Below, one piece after another: positions 12,001 to 21,271 of a stretch of DNA of 41,119 bases. Made by a program: the position numbers and the translations under genes. Position 1 is the stretch's first letter. Every line of letters starts with the position of its first letter. Under the pieces are notes generated by a model that saw nothing but the letters and a program-made list of their open reading frames with translations, searched no databases and was not told where the DNA came from. This DNA is from Azospirillum humicireducens (GTDB lineage Bacteria > Pseudomonadota > Alphaproteobacteria > Azospirillales > Azospirillaceae), in NCBI RefSeq assembly GCF_001639105.2, contig NZ_CP028902.1:45026-86144 (forward strand), given 5' to 3'.

Positions 12001-12506
12001 TGCGCACCGGCTTCTCCCAGCGCCATGGTGTGGCCGCCGGCCCGATGGCGGCGGTGGTGCACGAGTTGTCCACCGTACCGGAAGCGGATGTTCGGGCGAT
12101 GGCGGTCTATCTCGCCTCCCTGGGCGGAAACGCGGTGGAGACGGCGGCGCTCACCCCGGCCCCCGTCAGTTCCGCCAATGGCGAACGCATCTTCAACGGC
12201 GCTTGCCAGGCCTGCCACAGCGACGGCAATGGACCGACGCTGTTCGGCGTCAGTCCGTCGATGGCGGTGAACAGCAACGTCCACAGCGACAGCCCCGACA
12301 ATCTCGCCCGCGTCATCCTGCACGGCATCCAGAACCCGGCGACCCGCGATCTCGGCTATATGCCAGCTTTCCGCGACAGCCTGTCCGATAAACAGGTGGC
12401 GGACCTGATGGCCTATCTGCGCGGCCGTTTCGCGGCGGACAAGCCGGCCTGGACGAATCTTGCCGACGCGGTGGCGAAGGCGCGGGCCAATCCGGGGACG
12501 CACTGA
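8907..12506 (+). CDS. nicB: Nicotinate dehydrogenase large subunit (NicB): molybdenum hydroxylase fused to three cytochrome c domains
   Basis: Hydroxylates nicotinate at C6 with water as oxygen donor and sends electrons to the respiratory chain through c-type hemes. The 1,199-residue protein starts at ATG 8907, preceded by GGAG. Residues about 30-770 are an aldehyde-oxidase/xanthine-dehydrogenase molybdopterin-binding module, with GHVDLGTGIRTALTQIVAEE near the start and PLGSGESAAVPSAAAIANAI near its end. A single membrane anchor follows at about 776-802 (WLGASLTGLCGVMIGMAS). Three c-type heme sites then appear: CAVCH at 834, CAACH at 980 and CQACH at 1100. This matches P. putida NicB in order and size. 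The missing FAD subunit separates it from ordinary xanthine dehydrogenases. Confidence 0.96.
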   Translation: MTTDPTLGPTPAPQSQPAPTRAELMAATGVLLIVDKIQPPSGPVAKGATATPKPPETALFLAVRDDGQVFAFNGHVDLGTGIRTALTQIVAEELDLRMDQLRMVLGDTGRTPNQGATIASATIQISAVPLRNAAAEARRWLLERAAALFGVPVGELRVEEGVVIAGDGNRRISYGELVRSERVELRISGDAPLKAREQYKLVGKGAPRVDIPAKATGEFSYVHDLRLPGMLHGRVVRPPYAGIDSGEFVGNSLESIDEGSIAHIPGVIKVVVLRDFVGVVAEREEQAIKAARELKVTWRPWTRKLPDLSNLAQALRENPSTPRKVLDKGDVDAALAAADQRMTRTYVWPYQMHGSIGPSCAVADCGADRATVWSGTQNPHLLRADLAWLLDWPEERIDVVRMEAAGCYGRNCADDVAADALLLSQAVGRPVRVQLTREQEHLWEPKGTAQLMEVDGGISADGGIVAYDFATSYPSNGAPTLALLLTGRVDPVAAVFEMGDRTSIPPYDYENMRVVINDMAPIVRASWMRGVSAMPNSFAHDSYIDELAFAAGVDPVEFRLRHLRDDERAADLIRAVAGRAGWQPRTAPQQTPPEGDVLRGRGFAYARYIHSKFPGFGAAWAAWVADVAVDRKTGEIAVTRVVVGHDAGQMINPDGVRHQIHGNVIQSTSRVLKEQVEFEESVVAAKEWGGYPIMTFPEVPDIDVLMMPRETEPPLGSGESAAVPSAAAIANAIFDATGIRFRELPITAERVREALNGPSEPVPTSPPEAAKPRKRGWKAWLGASLTGLCGVMIGMASSALPFRAEIAPVSPPSAGLWSSATIERGRQLAALGDCAVCHTVENGATNAGGRPFETPFGTVFSTNITPDPDSGIGRWSFAAFDRAMREGISRDGRHLYPAFPYTAFRNMTDDDMQALYAYMMTQQPVRAETPASTMRFPFNLRPMMAGWNTLFLNRETYKPDPQKTAEWNRGNYLVNGLGHCAACHSPRNALGAEKLGDAFLAGGTVDGWEAPALTALSKAPKPWTEDDLFTYLRTGFSQRHGVAAGPMAAVVHELSTVPEADVRAMAVYLASLGGNAVETAALTPAPVSSANGERIFNGACQACHSDGNGPTLFGVSPSMAVNSNVHSDSPDNLARVILHGIQNPATRDLGYMPAFRDSLSDKQVADLMAYLRGRFAADKPAWTNLADAVAKARANPGTH

Positions 12507-12555
12507 CACGGGCACATGCGATGTCGCATAGAGGACGGGATGGGTGCCCGGAATG

Positions 12556-12587
12556 GGAGGCCTGAGCGGCTGAGCGGCTGAGCCTCC
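12556..12587. terminator. Possible bidirectional hairpin between nicB and the MocR gene
   Basis: GGAGGC (12556-12561) can pair with GCCTCC (12582-12587) around a 20-nt loop containing two and a half copies of GAGCGGCT. It lies between two convergent genes, where a shared terminator is expected. The stem is short and there is no T-tract. Confidence 0.3.
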
Positions 12588-12593
12588 GCAAGT

Positions 12594-13988
12594 CTATCCT
12601 TCTGCCGCCATCGCGCGCGCCAGCACGTCGAACACGCGCGGATCCTCCATCTGGGCGACATTGAAGCGCAGGAATGCCGAAGCCGACCGCGACACGCTGA
12701 AGACGTCTCCGGGAGCGAGGACCACAGTCTCGCGCAGTGCCGCTCGGGCGACATCGGCGGCGTTCCGGCCGTCGGGCAGGCTGCACCAGAGATAGAAGCC
12801 GCCGCGCGGCAACAGCCATGGCCGCAAGCCGAGCGCGTCCAGTCTGGCCGCGACCTCGCGGCGGCTCCGCGCCAGCCGCCGGCGCAGCGCGTCGAGATGC
12901 TTGCGATAGCTGCCGTCGCTCAACGTCGCCAACACGAGTTCGGCGGCAACCGGACTGGGGCCGCCGAAGCTCGTCGCCACCTGCAGATCGACCAGCGCCT
13001 CCACCCAGTCGGGCCGGGCCGCGATGTAGCCGCAGCGGATCGAGGCGGACAGCGTCTTGGAAAAGCTGCCGATGCGGATGACCTGGGCCAGCCCGTCGAG
13101 GACGGCCAGACGCGGCGACGGCTCGGATTCGAAGCCGGCGAAGATGTCGTCCTCGACGATGGTGACATCGTGGGCGGCGGCGGCGCTGAGCAGCCTGTGC
13201 GCCGTTTGCGGCGCCATCGTCGCACCGGTCGGGTTGTGGAGCGCCGAATTGGTGATGTAGAGCCTTGGCCGATGCACCGTCAGGGCTTCGGTGAACAGGG
13301 CCACATCGGGCCCGTTCCTCGTATAGGGGACACCGACGATCCGGGCCTGATGGGCGCGCAGCAGCGCCTGGAAATTGAAGTAGCAGGGATCGTCGACCAG
13401 CACCGCGTCGCCGGGGCGCAGCAGGAAGCGGCAGATCAGGTCGATGGCCTGGGTTCCGGAGCCGGTCAGCAGGATCTGGTCGGCGCCCGCCGTCAGTCCT
13501 TCATCCGCGAACTGGCGGCCGAGCAGCCGGCGCAGGGCCAGCGATCCACGCGTGCCGCCATAGTCCGCCAGTATTGCATCGTCGGCTGTCGCGAGACGCC
13601 GGATCGCCCGGCGGATCGCGGCGTTCGGCATCCAGTCGGCCGGCAGCCAGCCGCATCCGGGCTTCAGCGTCTCTGCCGCAGCATCGAGCGACTGGCGCGA
13701 CACCCAGAACGGATCGATGGTCCGGTCGAGCCGGGGCTCGACCTCCTTCAGGGCGAGCGGCGGGAGGGCGCCGGACACGTAGAATCCCGAACCGGGGCGC
13801 GAGCGGATCACGCCTTCGGCAGCAAGCCGGTCATAGGCCTCCACCACCGTCGATGGGGACACGCCCATGATGGCGGCGAAGCTGCGGATCGAGGGCAGCT
13901 TTTCCCCCGGCGACAGCGTGCGGCTTGCCATCCTGCGGCGGATCGCCTCCATCACCTCGCCTGTCCGTGTGGCGCTCCTGCTGTTCAC
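12594..13988 (-). CDS. MocR-type regulator: GntR winged helix fused to PLP aminotransferase-like domain
   Basis: A 464-residue transcription regulator. Residues about 5-75 are a GntR-family DNA-binding domain (LPSIRSFAAIMGVSPSTVVEAYDRL). From about 100 onward it is a fold-type-I aminotransferase domain that senses an amino compound or pyridoxal phosphate. The PLP-binding lysine is Lys311 (GSFSKTLSA), with the upstream Asn-Pro motif at ALHNPTGATM, so the cofactor site looks intact. It is divergent from an EamA-type transporter, a common arrangement in which the MocR protein controls the neighbouring exporter. The effector is unknown. The spacer contains an imperfect palindrome that could be its operator. 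Confidence 0.93.
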   Translation of the reverse strand: MNSRSATRTGEVMEAIRRRMASRTLSPGEKLPSIRSFAAIMGVSPSTVVEAYDRLAAEGVIRSRPGSGFYVSGALPPLALKEVEPRLDRTIDPFWVSRQSLDAAAETLKPGCGWLPADWMPNAAIRRAIRRLATADDAILADYGGTRGSLALRRLLGRQFADEGLTAGADQILLTGSGTQAIDLICRFLLRPGDAVLVDDPCYFNFQALLRAHQARIVGVPYTRNGPDVALFTEALTVHRPRLYITNSALHNPTGATMAPQTAHRLLSAAAAHDVTIVEDDIFAGFESEPSPRLAVLDGLAQVIRIGSFSKTLSASIRCGYIAARPDWVEALVDLQVATSFGGPSPVAAELVLATLSDGSYRKHLDALRRRLARSRREVAARLDALGLRPWLLPRGGFYLWCSLPDGRNAADVARAALRETVVLAPGDVFSVSRSASAFLRFNVAQMEDPRVFDVLARAMAAEG

Positions 13989-14040
13989 GCTGCACCCACC
14001 GCCATGCGCGCCGTCCCCATCCGTATGGTTTCCGTGAGCA

Positions 14041-14062
14041 ATACAGTTTGGCGGAATTGTAT
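14041..14062. promoter_or_regulatory. Imperfect palindrome, candidate MocR operator
   Basis: Arms ATACA (14041-14045) and TGTAT (14058-14062) flank a partly symmetrical 12-bp centre. It lies 52 bp ahead of the MocR gene start and 72 bp ahead of the EamA gene. Further TATGG and ACTGT words nearby may be extra half-sites. Confidence 0.4.
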
Positions 14063-14134
14063 GGGACTGTTGCTGTCTTCACCAGCGGTCCCGACGCTAG
14101 GATCGTCGCATTCAAGCACCAAAAGGGGTCGGGG

Positions 14135-14995
14135 ATGCGGTGGGTTTCGGCAGGATGGGGCAGCGGGATGCTGGGCGTGGTCATCTTCAGCGGTTCGCTG
14201 CCGGCAACGCGCGTCGCGGTCGCCGGGTTTCCGCCGCTGTTCCTGACCTCGGCGCGGGCGGTGATCGCCGCCGCACTGGCGGCCGTGCTGCTGTCGATCC
14301 TGCGGCAGACGCGGCCCGCCCGCAGCGACCTGCGCCCGCTGGCCGTCGTTGCGCTCGGGGTCGTCGTCGGCTTTCCCCTGCTGACGGCGCTGGCGCTTCA
14401 ACGGATCACCTCGGCACAGTCGATCGTGTTCATCGGGCTGCTGCCGCTCGCCACCGCCCTGTTCGGCGTGCTGCGGTCGGGGGAACGGCCGAAACCCGCC
14501 TTCTGGCTGTTCTCGACCGTCGGAGGATTCGCCGTCGCCGGCTTCGCCCTGGCACAGGGGGGAGGCGCCTCGCTTGCCGGCGGCCTGCTGATGGTCGCGG
14601 CCATTCTGCTCTGCGGGCTCGGCTATGCCGAGGGTGCCGTCCTCTCCCGGCGGCTGGGCGGCTGGCAGGTCATTTCCTGGGCGCTCGTGCTGGCATCGCC
14701 GGCGATGGCAGTGGCCGCGATCCTGACGATGCCGGATGGCTGGACCGCCGTCGGTGCGCCGGCCTGGATCGGGCTTGGCTACGTCTCGGTCTTCAGCATG
14801 CTGGTGGGATTCGTCTTCTGGTATCGCGGGCTGGCACTCGGCGGCATCGCCGGCGTGGGTCAATTGCAGCTGCTTCAGCCCCTCCTCGGCCTTGCGCTGG
14901 CGGGGCTGCTGCTGCATGAGCCGGTCGCCTGGACCATGGTCGCGGTGACTGGGCTGGTGGTGCTCTGCGTCGCAGGGGCCAGACGGTTCGCGTGA
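14135..14995 (+). CDS. EamA/DMT-family transporter
   Basis: A 286-residue inner-membrane protein with about ten hydrophobic helices in two repeated EamA halves, the layout of drug/metabolite exporters. The second half carries the helix pair VSVFSMLVGFVFWYRGLALG and LLQPLLGLALAGLLLHEP, typical of the family. The start at ATG 14135 is chosen because AGGGG precedes it and the first helix begins directly after it; the frame is open further upstream but runs through the promoter. It is divergently transcribed from the MocR regulator, which probably controls it. Substrate unknown; amino acid or pyridoxal-related export would be typical for such pairs. Confidence 0.9.
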   Translation: MRWVSAGWGSGMLGVVIFSGSLPATRVAVAGFPPLFLTSARAVIAAALAAVLLSILRQTRPARSDLRPLAVVALGVVVGFPLLTALALQRITSAQSIVFIGLLPLATALFGVLRSGERPKPAFWLFSTVGGFAVAGFALAQGGGASLAGGLLMVAAILLCGLGYAEGAVLSRRLGGWQVISWALVLASPAMAVAAILTMPDGWTAVGAPAWIGLGYVSVFSMLVGFVFWYRGLALGGIAGVGQLQLLQPLLGLALAGLLLHEPVAWTMVAVTGLVVLCVAGARRFA

Positions 14996-15159
14996 GCGGC
15001 AAGGAGCCCGGCCCCCTGTCGCGGCGCGTTGACGGGCTGCCCCCACACGCCTCCCGCGGGAACCGAATCCCGGCCGGCGGGTTGAACCAAGCATGGGCGT
15101 GGCGTCACCGGGCCGCAGAGACACCACGCCGTGAACGAAGCCACACGGGGACCGCCAGC

Positions 15160-15246
15160 ATGCTCAAAATCTTCGGTTGGGCCATCCTGATCATCTTCAT
15201 CATCGGCCTGCTGGTCGTCACCGGCATCCTGAAGCTCATCTTCTGA
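15160..15246 (+). CDS. 28-residue single-helix membrane peptide
   Basis: A very small gene whose product is almost entirely one hydrophobic helix: MLKIFGWAILIIFIIGLL, then VVTGILKLIF. Lysines near both ends would anchor it in the inner membrane. A GGGGA stretch lies about ten bases before the ATG. It starts 164 bp after the EamA gene and ends five bases before the stop codon of the convergent NMO gene. The frame is open upstream, but that part is proline/arginine-rich and looks non-coding. I recognise no family; the even hydrophobic composition and clean ends argue for a real gene. Confidence 0.6.
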   Translation: MLKIFGWAILIIFIIGLLVVTGILKLIF

Positions 15247-15250
15247 TCGC

Positions 15251-16616
<1,366 letters not shown>

Positions 16617-18875
16617 GTGACGCCTGCAACCGGACCGGAACCGTGGCCCCAGACCATGGCGGGCAGCTTTGACCTCGACGCCTGCGCGCGCGAACCGATT
16701 CACATTCCCGGCAGCATCCAGCCCCACGGCCATCTCCTGGCGCTGGAACCCGACGGCCTGCGCCTGGTGCGCGCGAGCGCGGAGGCCGGGGCTGTGCTCA
16801 ACCGCCCCCTCGACGAGGCCTTCGGCCAGCCGATCGACCGGCTGATCGATGCCGACGGCATGGCCTCGCTCGTCCGCCGGCTGAGTGGCGCCCCGTCCGA
16901 ACCGGTACAGTTCGATATCCTGCATCTGCGCGGCGGCAGCGACCATCAGGCCATCGCCCACAGGTCCGGCCGGTTGGTGATCCTGGAGCTGGAGGATCTT
17001 GCGGCCACCGGCATCGGCACGCTTGAGGCCCTCTATCCGCAGATGCGCGAAGGCATCAGGCGGATGCAGGCGTCCCATGGTTTCGAGACCCTGCTGGCCT
17101 GCACGGCGGAGGAGGTGCGGTCGCTGACCGGTTTCGACCGTGTTCTGATCTACCGCTTCGACGACCTGTGGAACGGCACCGTCATCGCAGAGGACGGCAA
17201 CGGCCGCCTGCCCTCCTACCGCGGCCTGCGCTTTCCCGCCTCCGACATTCCGGAGCAGGCGAGGCGCCTCTACGCGCTGAACCGCCTGCGGCTGATCGCC
17301 GATGCCCGCTACCGGCCGGTCCCCATCCTCGCATCGGACCGGGATCCGGAGCCGCTCGACCTCAGCTTTTCCGTGCTGCGCAGCGCATCGCCCGTGCATC
17401 TGGAATATATGCGCAACATGGGCACGCCGGCCTCCATGTCGATCTCCGTGATGGACGGGGAACGGCTGTGGGGCCTGATCTCCTGCCATCACGCCGAACC
17501 GCGGCAGGTGTCCTTCGCCGTCCGCACCGCCTGCGACCTGCTGGGACAGGTGCTGTCCAGCCAGATGATCGCGCTGGAGCGGGCGGAGGATGCCGACCAC
17601 CGCATCCGATCCAAGAGCATCCAGGCCCGGCTGCTCGCCCATATGGCCGCGGCGGAACGCTTCATCGACGGGCTGGCGGAGGATGGGGAGGATTTGCTGT
17701 CGCTGGTCAATGCCGACGGCGCCGCCATCCTGTTCGACGGCGATTGCCGGCTGATCGGCCATACCCCGCCGCAGGCAACGGTGGAGGCCATCGGCGCGGA
17801 GCTGGCCGGTCGGGGCATCAAGGATCTGTTCGCCAGCCACCAGCTGCCGGCGCAGATGCAGATCGCCGCCGGAATGGACGCCAGTGCCAGCGGGCTTCTG
17901 GCGATCTCCATCTCCCAGCTGCATCCCAGCTACCTCCTGTGGTTCCGGCCGGAGATCGTGCGCTCCATCGACTGGGCCGGCGACCCCAAGAAGCCGGTCG
18001 ACGGCAGCGGCAGGCTGTCGCCGCGCAATTCCTTCGAGATTTGGAAGGAGACGGTGCGCGGCCAGTCCCTGCCCTGGCGCCATGGCGAGATAGAAGCCGC
18101 CGGGGACTTCCGCAACGCCATCGTCAGCATCGTGCTGCGCAAGGCCGAGGAGATGGCCGCGCTGAACGAGGAGCTTCGCCGCAGCAACGGCGAACTGGCC
18201 GCCTTCTCCTACTCCGTCTCGCACGATCTGCGGGCCCCTTTCCGCCACGTCTCCAGCTATGCCGAGCTTTTGCGCGCCCGCGCCGCCGACAAGCTGAACG
18301 ACCGGGAACGCCACTATCTGGACAGCATCATCGAGGCGGCCGGTTCGGCCGGCACGCTGGTCGACGGGCTTCTGCACTTCTCGCAGCTCGGCCGCGCCAC
18401 GCTGGCGCGGGTGGAGGTCGATGTCGGCCGGCTGGTGGAGGAGGTCCGCAACCTGCTGGAGCCCGATCTGAGGGGGCGCAACGTCCATTGGACCGTGCAT
18501 CCGCTGCCCGCCGTCACCGGCGATCCGACGATGCTGAGGCTGGTGGTGCAGAACCTGCTGTCCAACGCCATCAAATATTCCCGCGACCGTGCCGCACCGG
18601 AAATCGAGGTCGGCTGCCACAGTACGCCCGACACGCACCAGTTCTATGTGCGCGACAATGGCCGTGGATTCGACATGGCCTATGCCGGTAAGCTCTTCGG
18701 CGTTTTCCAGCGCCTGCACCGCGAGGAGGAGTTCGAAGGCATCGGCATCGGCCTCGCCAATGTCCGCCGAATCGTGGAGCGCCATGGCGGCCGGGTGTGG
18801 GCCGAAGGCAGGCTGGATCACGGTGCGACCTTCCATTTCTCCCTGCCGCGGTCCGCAACCGCCGAATCGAGGTAG
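16617..18875 (+). CDS. bphP: Bacteriophytochrome histidine kinase (BphP)
   Basis: A red/far-red photoreceptor kinase using biliverdin. The 752-residue protein starts at a GTG preceded by AAAGGA. The likely bilin attachment cysteine is Cys23, before the PAS motif IHIPGSIQPHG. The GAF domain has PASDIP with Asp210, plus His261 (SPVHLEYMRNMG) and His291 (SCHHAEP), equivalent to the conserved chromophore-pocket residues. The PHY domain carries the tongue motif PRNSF. The C-terminus is a Cph1-like HisKA with phosphoacceptor His536 (SVSHDLRAP) and a HATPase domain (N-box LLSNAIKYS). It forms an operon with the next three genes. No heme oxygenase gene is nearby, so biliverdin must come from elsewhere. 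Confidence 0.95.
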   Translation: MTPATGPEPWPQTMAGSFDLDACAREPIHIPGSIQPHGHLLALEPDGLRLVRASAEAGAVLNRPLDEAFGQPIDRLIDADGMASLVRRLSGAPSEPVQFDILHLRGGSDHQAIAHRSGRLVILELEDLAATGIGTLEALYPQMREGIRRMQASHGFETLLACTAEEVRSLTGFDRVLIYRFDDLWNGTVIAEDGNGRLPSYRGLRFPASDIPEQARRLYALNRLRLIADARYRPVPILASDRDPEPLDLSFSVLRSASPVHLEYMRNMGTPASMSISVMDGERLWGLISCHHAEPRQVSFAVRTACDLLGQVLSSQMIALERAEDADHRIRSKSIQARLLAHMAAAERFIDGLAEDGEDLLSLVNADGAAILFDGDCRLIGHTPPQATVEAIGAELAGRGIKDLFASHQLPAQMQIAAGMDASASGLLAISISQLHPSYLLWFRPEIVRSIDWAGDPKKPVDGSGRLSPRNSFEIWKETVRGQSLPWRHGEIEAAGDFRNAIVSIVLRKAEEMAALNEELRRSNGELAAFSYSVSHDLRAPFRHVSSYAELLRARAADKLNDRERHYLDSIIEAAGSAGTLVDGLLHFSQLGRATLARVEVDVGRLVEEVRNLLEPDLRGRNVHWTVHPLPAVTGDPTMLRLVVQNLLSNAIKYSRDRAAPEIEVGCHSTPDTHQFYVRDNGRGFDMAYAGKLFGVFQRLHREEEFEGIGIGLANVRRIVERHGGRVWAEGRLDHGATFHFSLPRSATAESR

Positions 18876-18879
18876 CCCA

Positions 18880-19353
18880 ATGGCCACGCTGAAACCGATC
18901 CTGCTGGTCGAGGACAACCCGAAGGACCTGGAACTGACTCTGGAGGCCTTCGCCGAGGCGCAGCTCGCCAACGACATCGTCGTCGCCCGCGACGGGGCGG
19001 AGGCGCTGTCCTACCTGTTCCACGCGGATGGGGAGGCGGTGTCGAAGCCGACCGACCCGAAATACCCGGCCGTCATCATCCTCGACATCAAGCTGCCGAA
19101 GGTGGACGGGATCGAGGTGCTGCAGCGGATCAAGGCCAACGACAGCACCCGCGCCATCCCGGTGGTCATGCTGACCTCCTCCAAGGAGGAGCAGGATCTG
19201 GTCCGCAGCTACCGGCTGGGGGTGAACGCCTTCGTCGTCAAGCCGGTCGGCTTCAAGGAGTTCTTCGACGCCATCCGCGACATCGGCAGCTTCTGGGCGA
19301 TCCTGAACGAGCCGCCGCCCGGCTGCCACCCCCGCCGGCCGCGCGGCAACTGA
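18880..19353 (+). CDS. Rcp1-like single-domain response regulator
   Basis: A 157-residue stand-alone receiver, the expected phosphorylation partner of the phytochrome kinase four bases upstream, as in the cyanobacterial Cph1-Rcp1 pair. The acidic pocket is EDN at 11-13, the phosphoacceptor is Asp69 (IILDIKLPKVDG), the switch Thr/Ser lies at MLTSS and the conserved Lys121 in FVVKPV. The insert between the second helix and third strand (residues about 48-62) is characteristic of the Rcp1/Cph1-associated group. It has no output domain, so it must pass phosphate or signal through protein contacts. Its stop overlaps the next start (TGATG). Confidence 0.93.
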   Translation: MATLKPILLVEDNPKDLELTLEAFAEAQLANDIVVARDGAEALSYLFHADGEAVSKPTDPKYPAVIILDIKLPKVDGIEVLQRIKANDSTRAIPVVMLTSSKEEQDLVRSYRLGVNAFVVKPVGFKEFFDAIRDIGSFWAILNEPPPGCHPRRPRGN

Positions 19354-20843
19354 TGACCGGGCTGCTCGACCCGCACAAGGGGACCGACCTGTCGGACGGC
19401 ATGCCCGACGGTCCGAGGCTGCCGGTTCCCTGCCGCGTCCTGCTGCTGGAGGACAACGGCATGGACGCCGATCTGGTGCGCGAGCACCTGCTGATGATCG
19501 ACGACCATGATTTCGACATCCAGCGGGTCGATACCCGGCACTCCTTCATGGACGCGGTCACGGCCGGCGGGCCGTACGACCTGATCCTGTCGGACTTCGA
19601 CCTGCCCGATTTCGACGGCATGTCGGCGCTGGCCATCGCGCGGGAGCGGCTGCCGCGTGTGCCCTTCATCTTCGTGTCCGGCATGCTCGGCGAAGAAACC
19701 GCCATCGAGGCGCTGAAGAAGGGCGCCACCGATTACGTGGTCAAGCTGCGGATGGAGCGCCTGCAGGTCGTCGTCCGCCGCGCGCTGGTGGAGGCGCGCG
19801 ACCGCAACGAACTGGCCGACAAGCGCCAGGCCCTGGCTGAAAGCGAGGCGCGGCTGCGCTTCGCGCTTGAGGCCGGGCGGCTCGGCTCATGGGAACTGAC
19901 ACTGGCCGACAACCGTCTGCGCGTGTCCGCGATCTGCGCCGCCAATCTCGGCCTGTCCGACCCGGACGAGCTCGCCAGCTATGACCGGCTGCTGGCGCAT
20001 GTCCATCCCGAGGACCGCAACTATCAACAGGCGATGGTGCAGCAGGCGGTGAACAACGGCTCCCCGCTGGACATGGAGTACCGGACCGTCTGGCCCGACG
20101 GCAGCGTCCATTGGGTGCAGGTGCGTGGCCGCGCCGTCTATGACCGGGACGGTACGCCGACCGGGCTGGCCGGCGTCTCGCTGAACATCACCGACCGCAA
20201 GAAGGCGGAGGAGCGGCAACTCCTGCTGCTGGAGGAGCTGAACCACCGGGTGAAGAACACCCTGGCGATGGTGCAGTCCATCGCCAAGCAGACCCTGCGC
20301 GCCGCGCCGTCGGTGGAGGCGTTTCCGGATGCCTTCCAGTCCCGTCTGCGCGCGCTGGCCCAGGCCCATGACCTGCTGACCCGCCGTCAGTGGCAGGGCG
20401 CCTCGCTGAGCGAGATCGCCGCCTTGACGCTGGAACCCCATGTCCATGCCGGCCGCGTCACGGTCGGCGGACCGCCGGTCAACCTGACCACCGGCGTCGC
20501 GGTGTCCCTTCACCTCGCCTTCCACGAGCTTGCCACCAACGCCGCCAAATATGGTGCCCTGTCCGCGGAAAACGGACGGGTGGAACTGGATTGGGAGATC
20601 GCGAAGCCGGCCCAGCCGCCGGTGCGCGCCGGCAAGGACGGTCACGCCGGAGCCCTGGTCCTGCGCTGGCGCGAGAGCGGCGGGCCGCCGGTGGTGACGC
20701 CGACCCGCCGCGGCTTCGGATCGCGCCTGATCGAACGCGGCCTGGCGCATGAACTGGAGGGCGACGTGGCGCTTGCTTTCGACCCGGCAGGCGTGCGATG
20801 CCGGCTGGTGATTCCCCTGTCGTCGCGAGTGAGCCCGCAGTGA
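19353..20843 (+). CDS. REC-PAS-HWE histidine kinase
   Basis: A 496-residue cytoplasmic signalling protein with an unusual order: an N-terminal receiver (phosphoacceptor Asp81 in LILSDFDLPDFDG), a short helical linker, a PAS fold of the PAS_3 type (HPEDR, WVQVRGRAVYDRDG) and a C-terminal HWE kinase. The kinase has His298 in ELNHRVKNTLAMVQSI, the N-box AFHELATNAAKYGALS, the Trp-x-Glu motif LRWRES and the glycine motif GFGSRLIERG. The receiver at the input end suggests that BphP or another kinase controls its activity. It overlaps the upstream regulator by one base and the downstream regulator by four. Confidence 0.94.
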   Translation: MTGLLDPHKGTDLSDGMPDGPRLPVPCRVLLLEDNGMDADLVREHLLMIDDHDFDIQRVDTRHSFMDAVTAGGPYDLILSDFDLPDFDGMSALAIARERLPRVPFIFVSGMLGEETAIEALKKGATDYVVKLRMERLQVVVRRALVEARDRNELADKRQALAESEARLRFALEAGRLGSWELTLADNRLRVSAICAANLGLSDPDELASYDRLLAHVHPEDRNYQQAMVQQAVNNGSPLDMEYRTVWPDGSVHWVQVRGRAVYDRDGTPTGLAGVSLNITDRKKAEERQLLLLEELNHRVKNTLAMVQSIAKQTLRAAPSVEAFPDAFQSRLRALAQAHDLLTRRQWQGASLSEIAALTLEPHVHAGRVTVGGPPVNLTTGVAVSLHLAFHELATNAAKYGALSAENGRVELDWEIAKPAQPPVRAGKDGHAGALVLRWRESGGPPVVTPTRRGFGSRLIERGLAHELEGDVALAFDPAGVRCRLVIPLSSRVSPQ

Positions 20844-21208
20844 CCGACGCGAATATCTCCGACCTGACCGTCCTGATCGTCGAGGACGAGCCGCTGATCG
20901 CCATGAGCCTGGAGGATGCCCTGCTCGACCGCGGCGTGACCTGCCTCGGCCCGGCCGGCTCGGTGACGGCGGCGCTGGAGATGATCGCGGCCGGCGGTTT
21001 CGACATCGCTCTGCTCGACGTCAATCTGCGCGGCGAGCGGGTGGATGCGGTGGCCGACCGGCTGGCCGCCGCCGGCATCCCCTTCATCTTCACCACCGGC
21101 CATGGGGCGGAGGGGCTGCCCGACGCCCACCGTGCGCGCCCTGTGGTCGGCAAGCCCTTCCGCGACCTGGACATCGCCGACGCGCTGGCCCGCCACCGTC
21201 CGCGCTGA
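20840..21208 (+). CDS. Single-domain response regulator (receiver only)
   Basis: A 122-residue receiver with acidic residues EDE at 15-17, phosphoacceptor Asp60 (IALLDVNLRGE), switch Thr in FTTGHG and Lys in VVGKPF. This sequence type commonly accompanies HWE-family kinases, and it is the likely target of the kinase just upstream. The GTG at 20840 overlaps the kinase stop (GTGA), which favours it as the start. An ATG at 20798 would add 14 residues inside the kinase gene and is less likely. No DNA-binding output is present. Confidence 0.88.
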   Translation: MTDANISDLTVLIVEDEPLIAMSLEDALLDRGVTCLGPAGSVTAALEMIAAGGFDIALLDVNLRGERVDAVADRLAAAGIPFIFTTGHGAEGLPDAHRARPVVGKPFRDLDIADALARHRPR

Positions 21209-21271
21209 CCGGCGCCGTCGGGCCATCGACCGGCCCCTGCGCCGCGGACTTCGCCTTGCAGCGGGGGGCCG

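Noticed and set aside
8426..12506. Xanthine dehydrogenase or isoquinoline 1-oxidoreductase instead of NicAB
   Set aside because: There is no FAD subunit, three cytochrome c domains are fused to the large subunit, and all other nic genes surround it.
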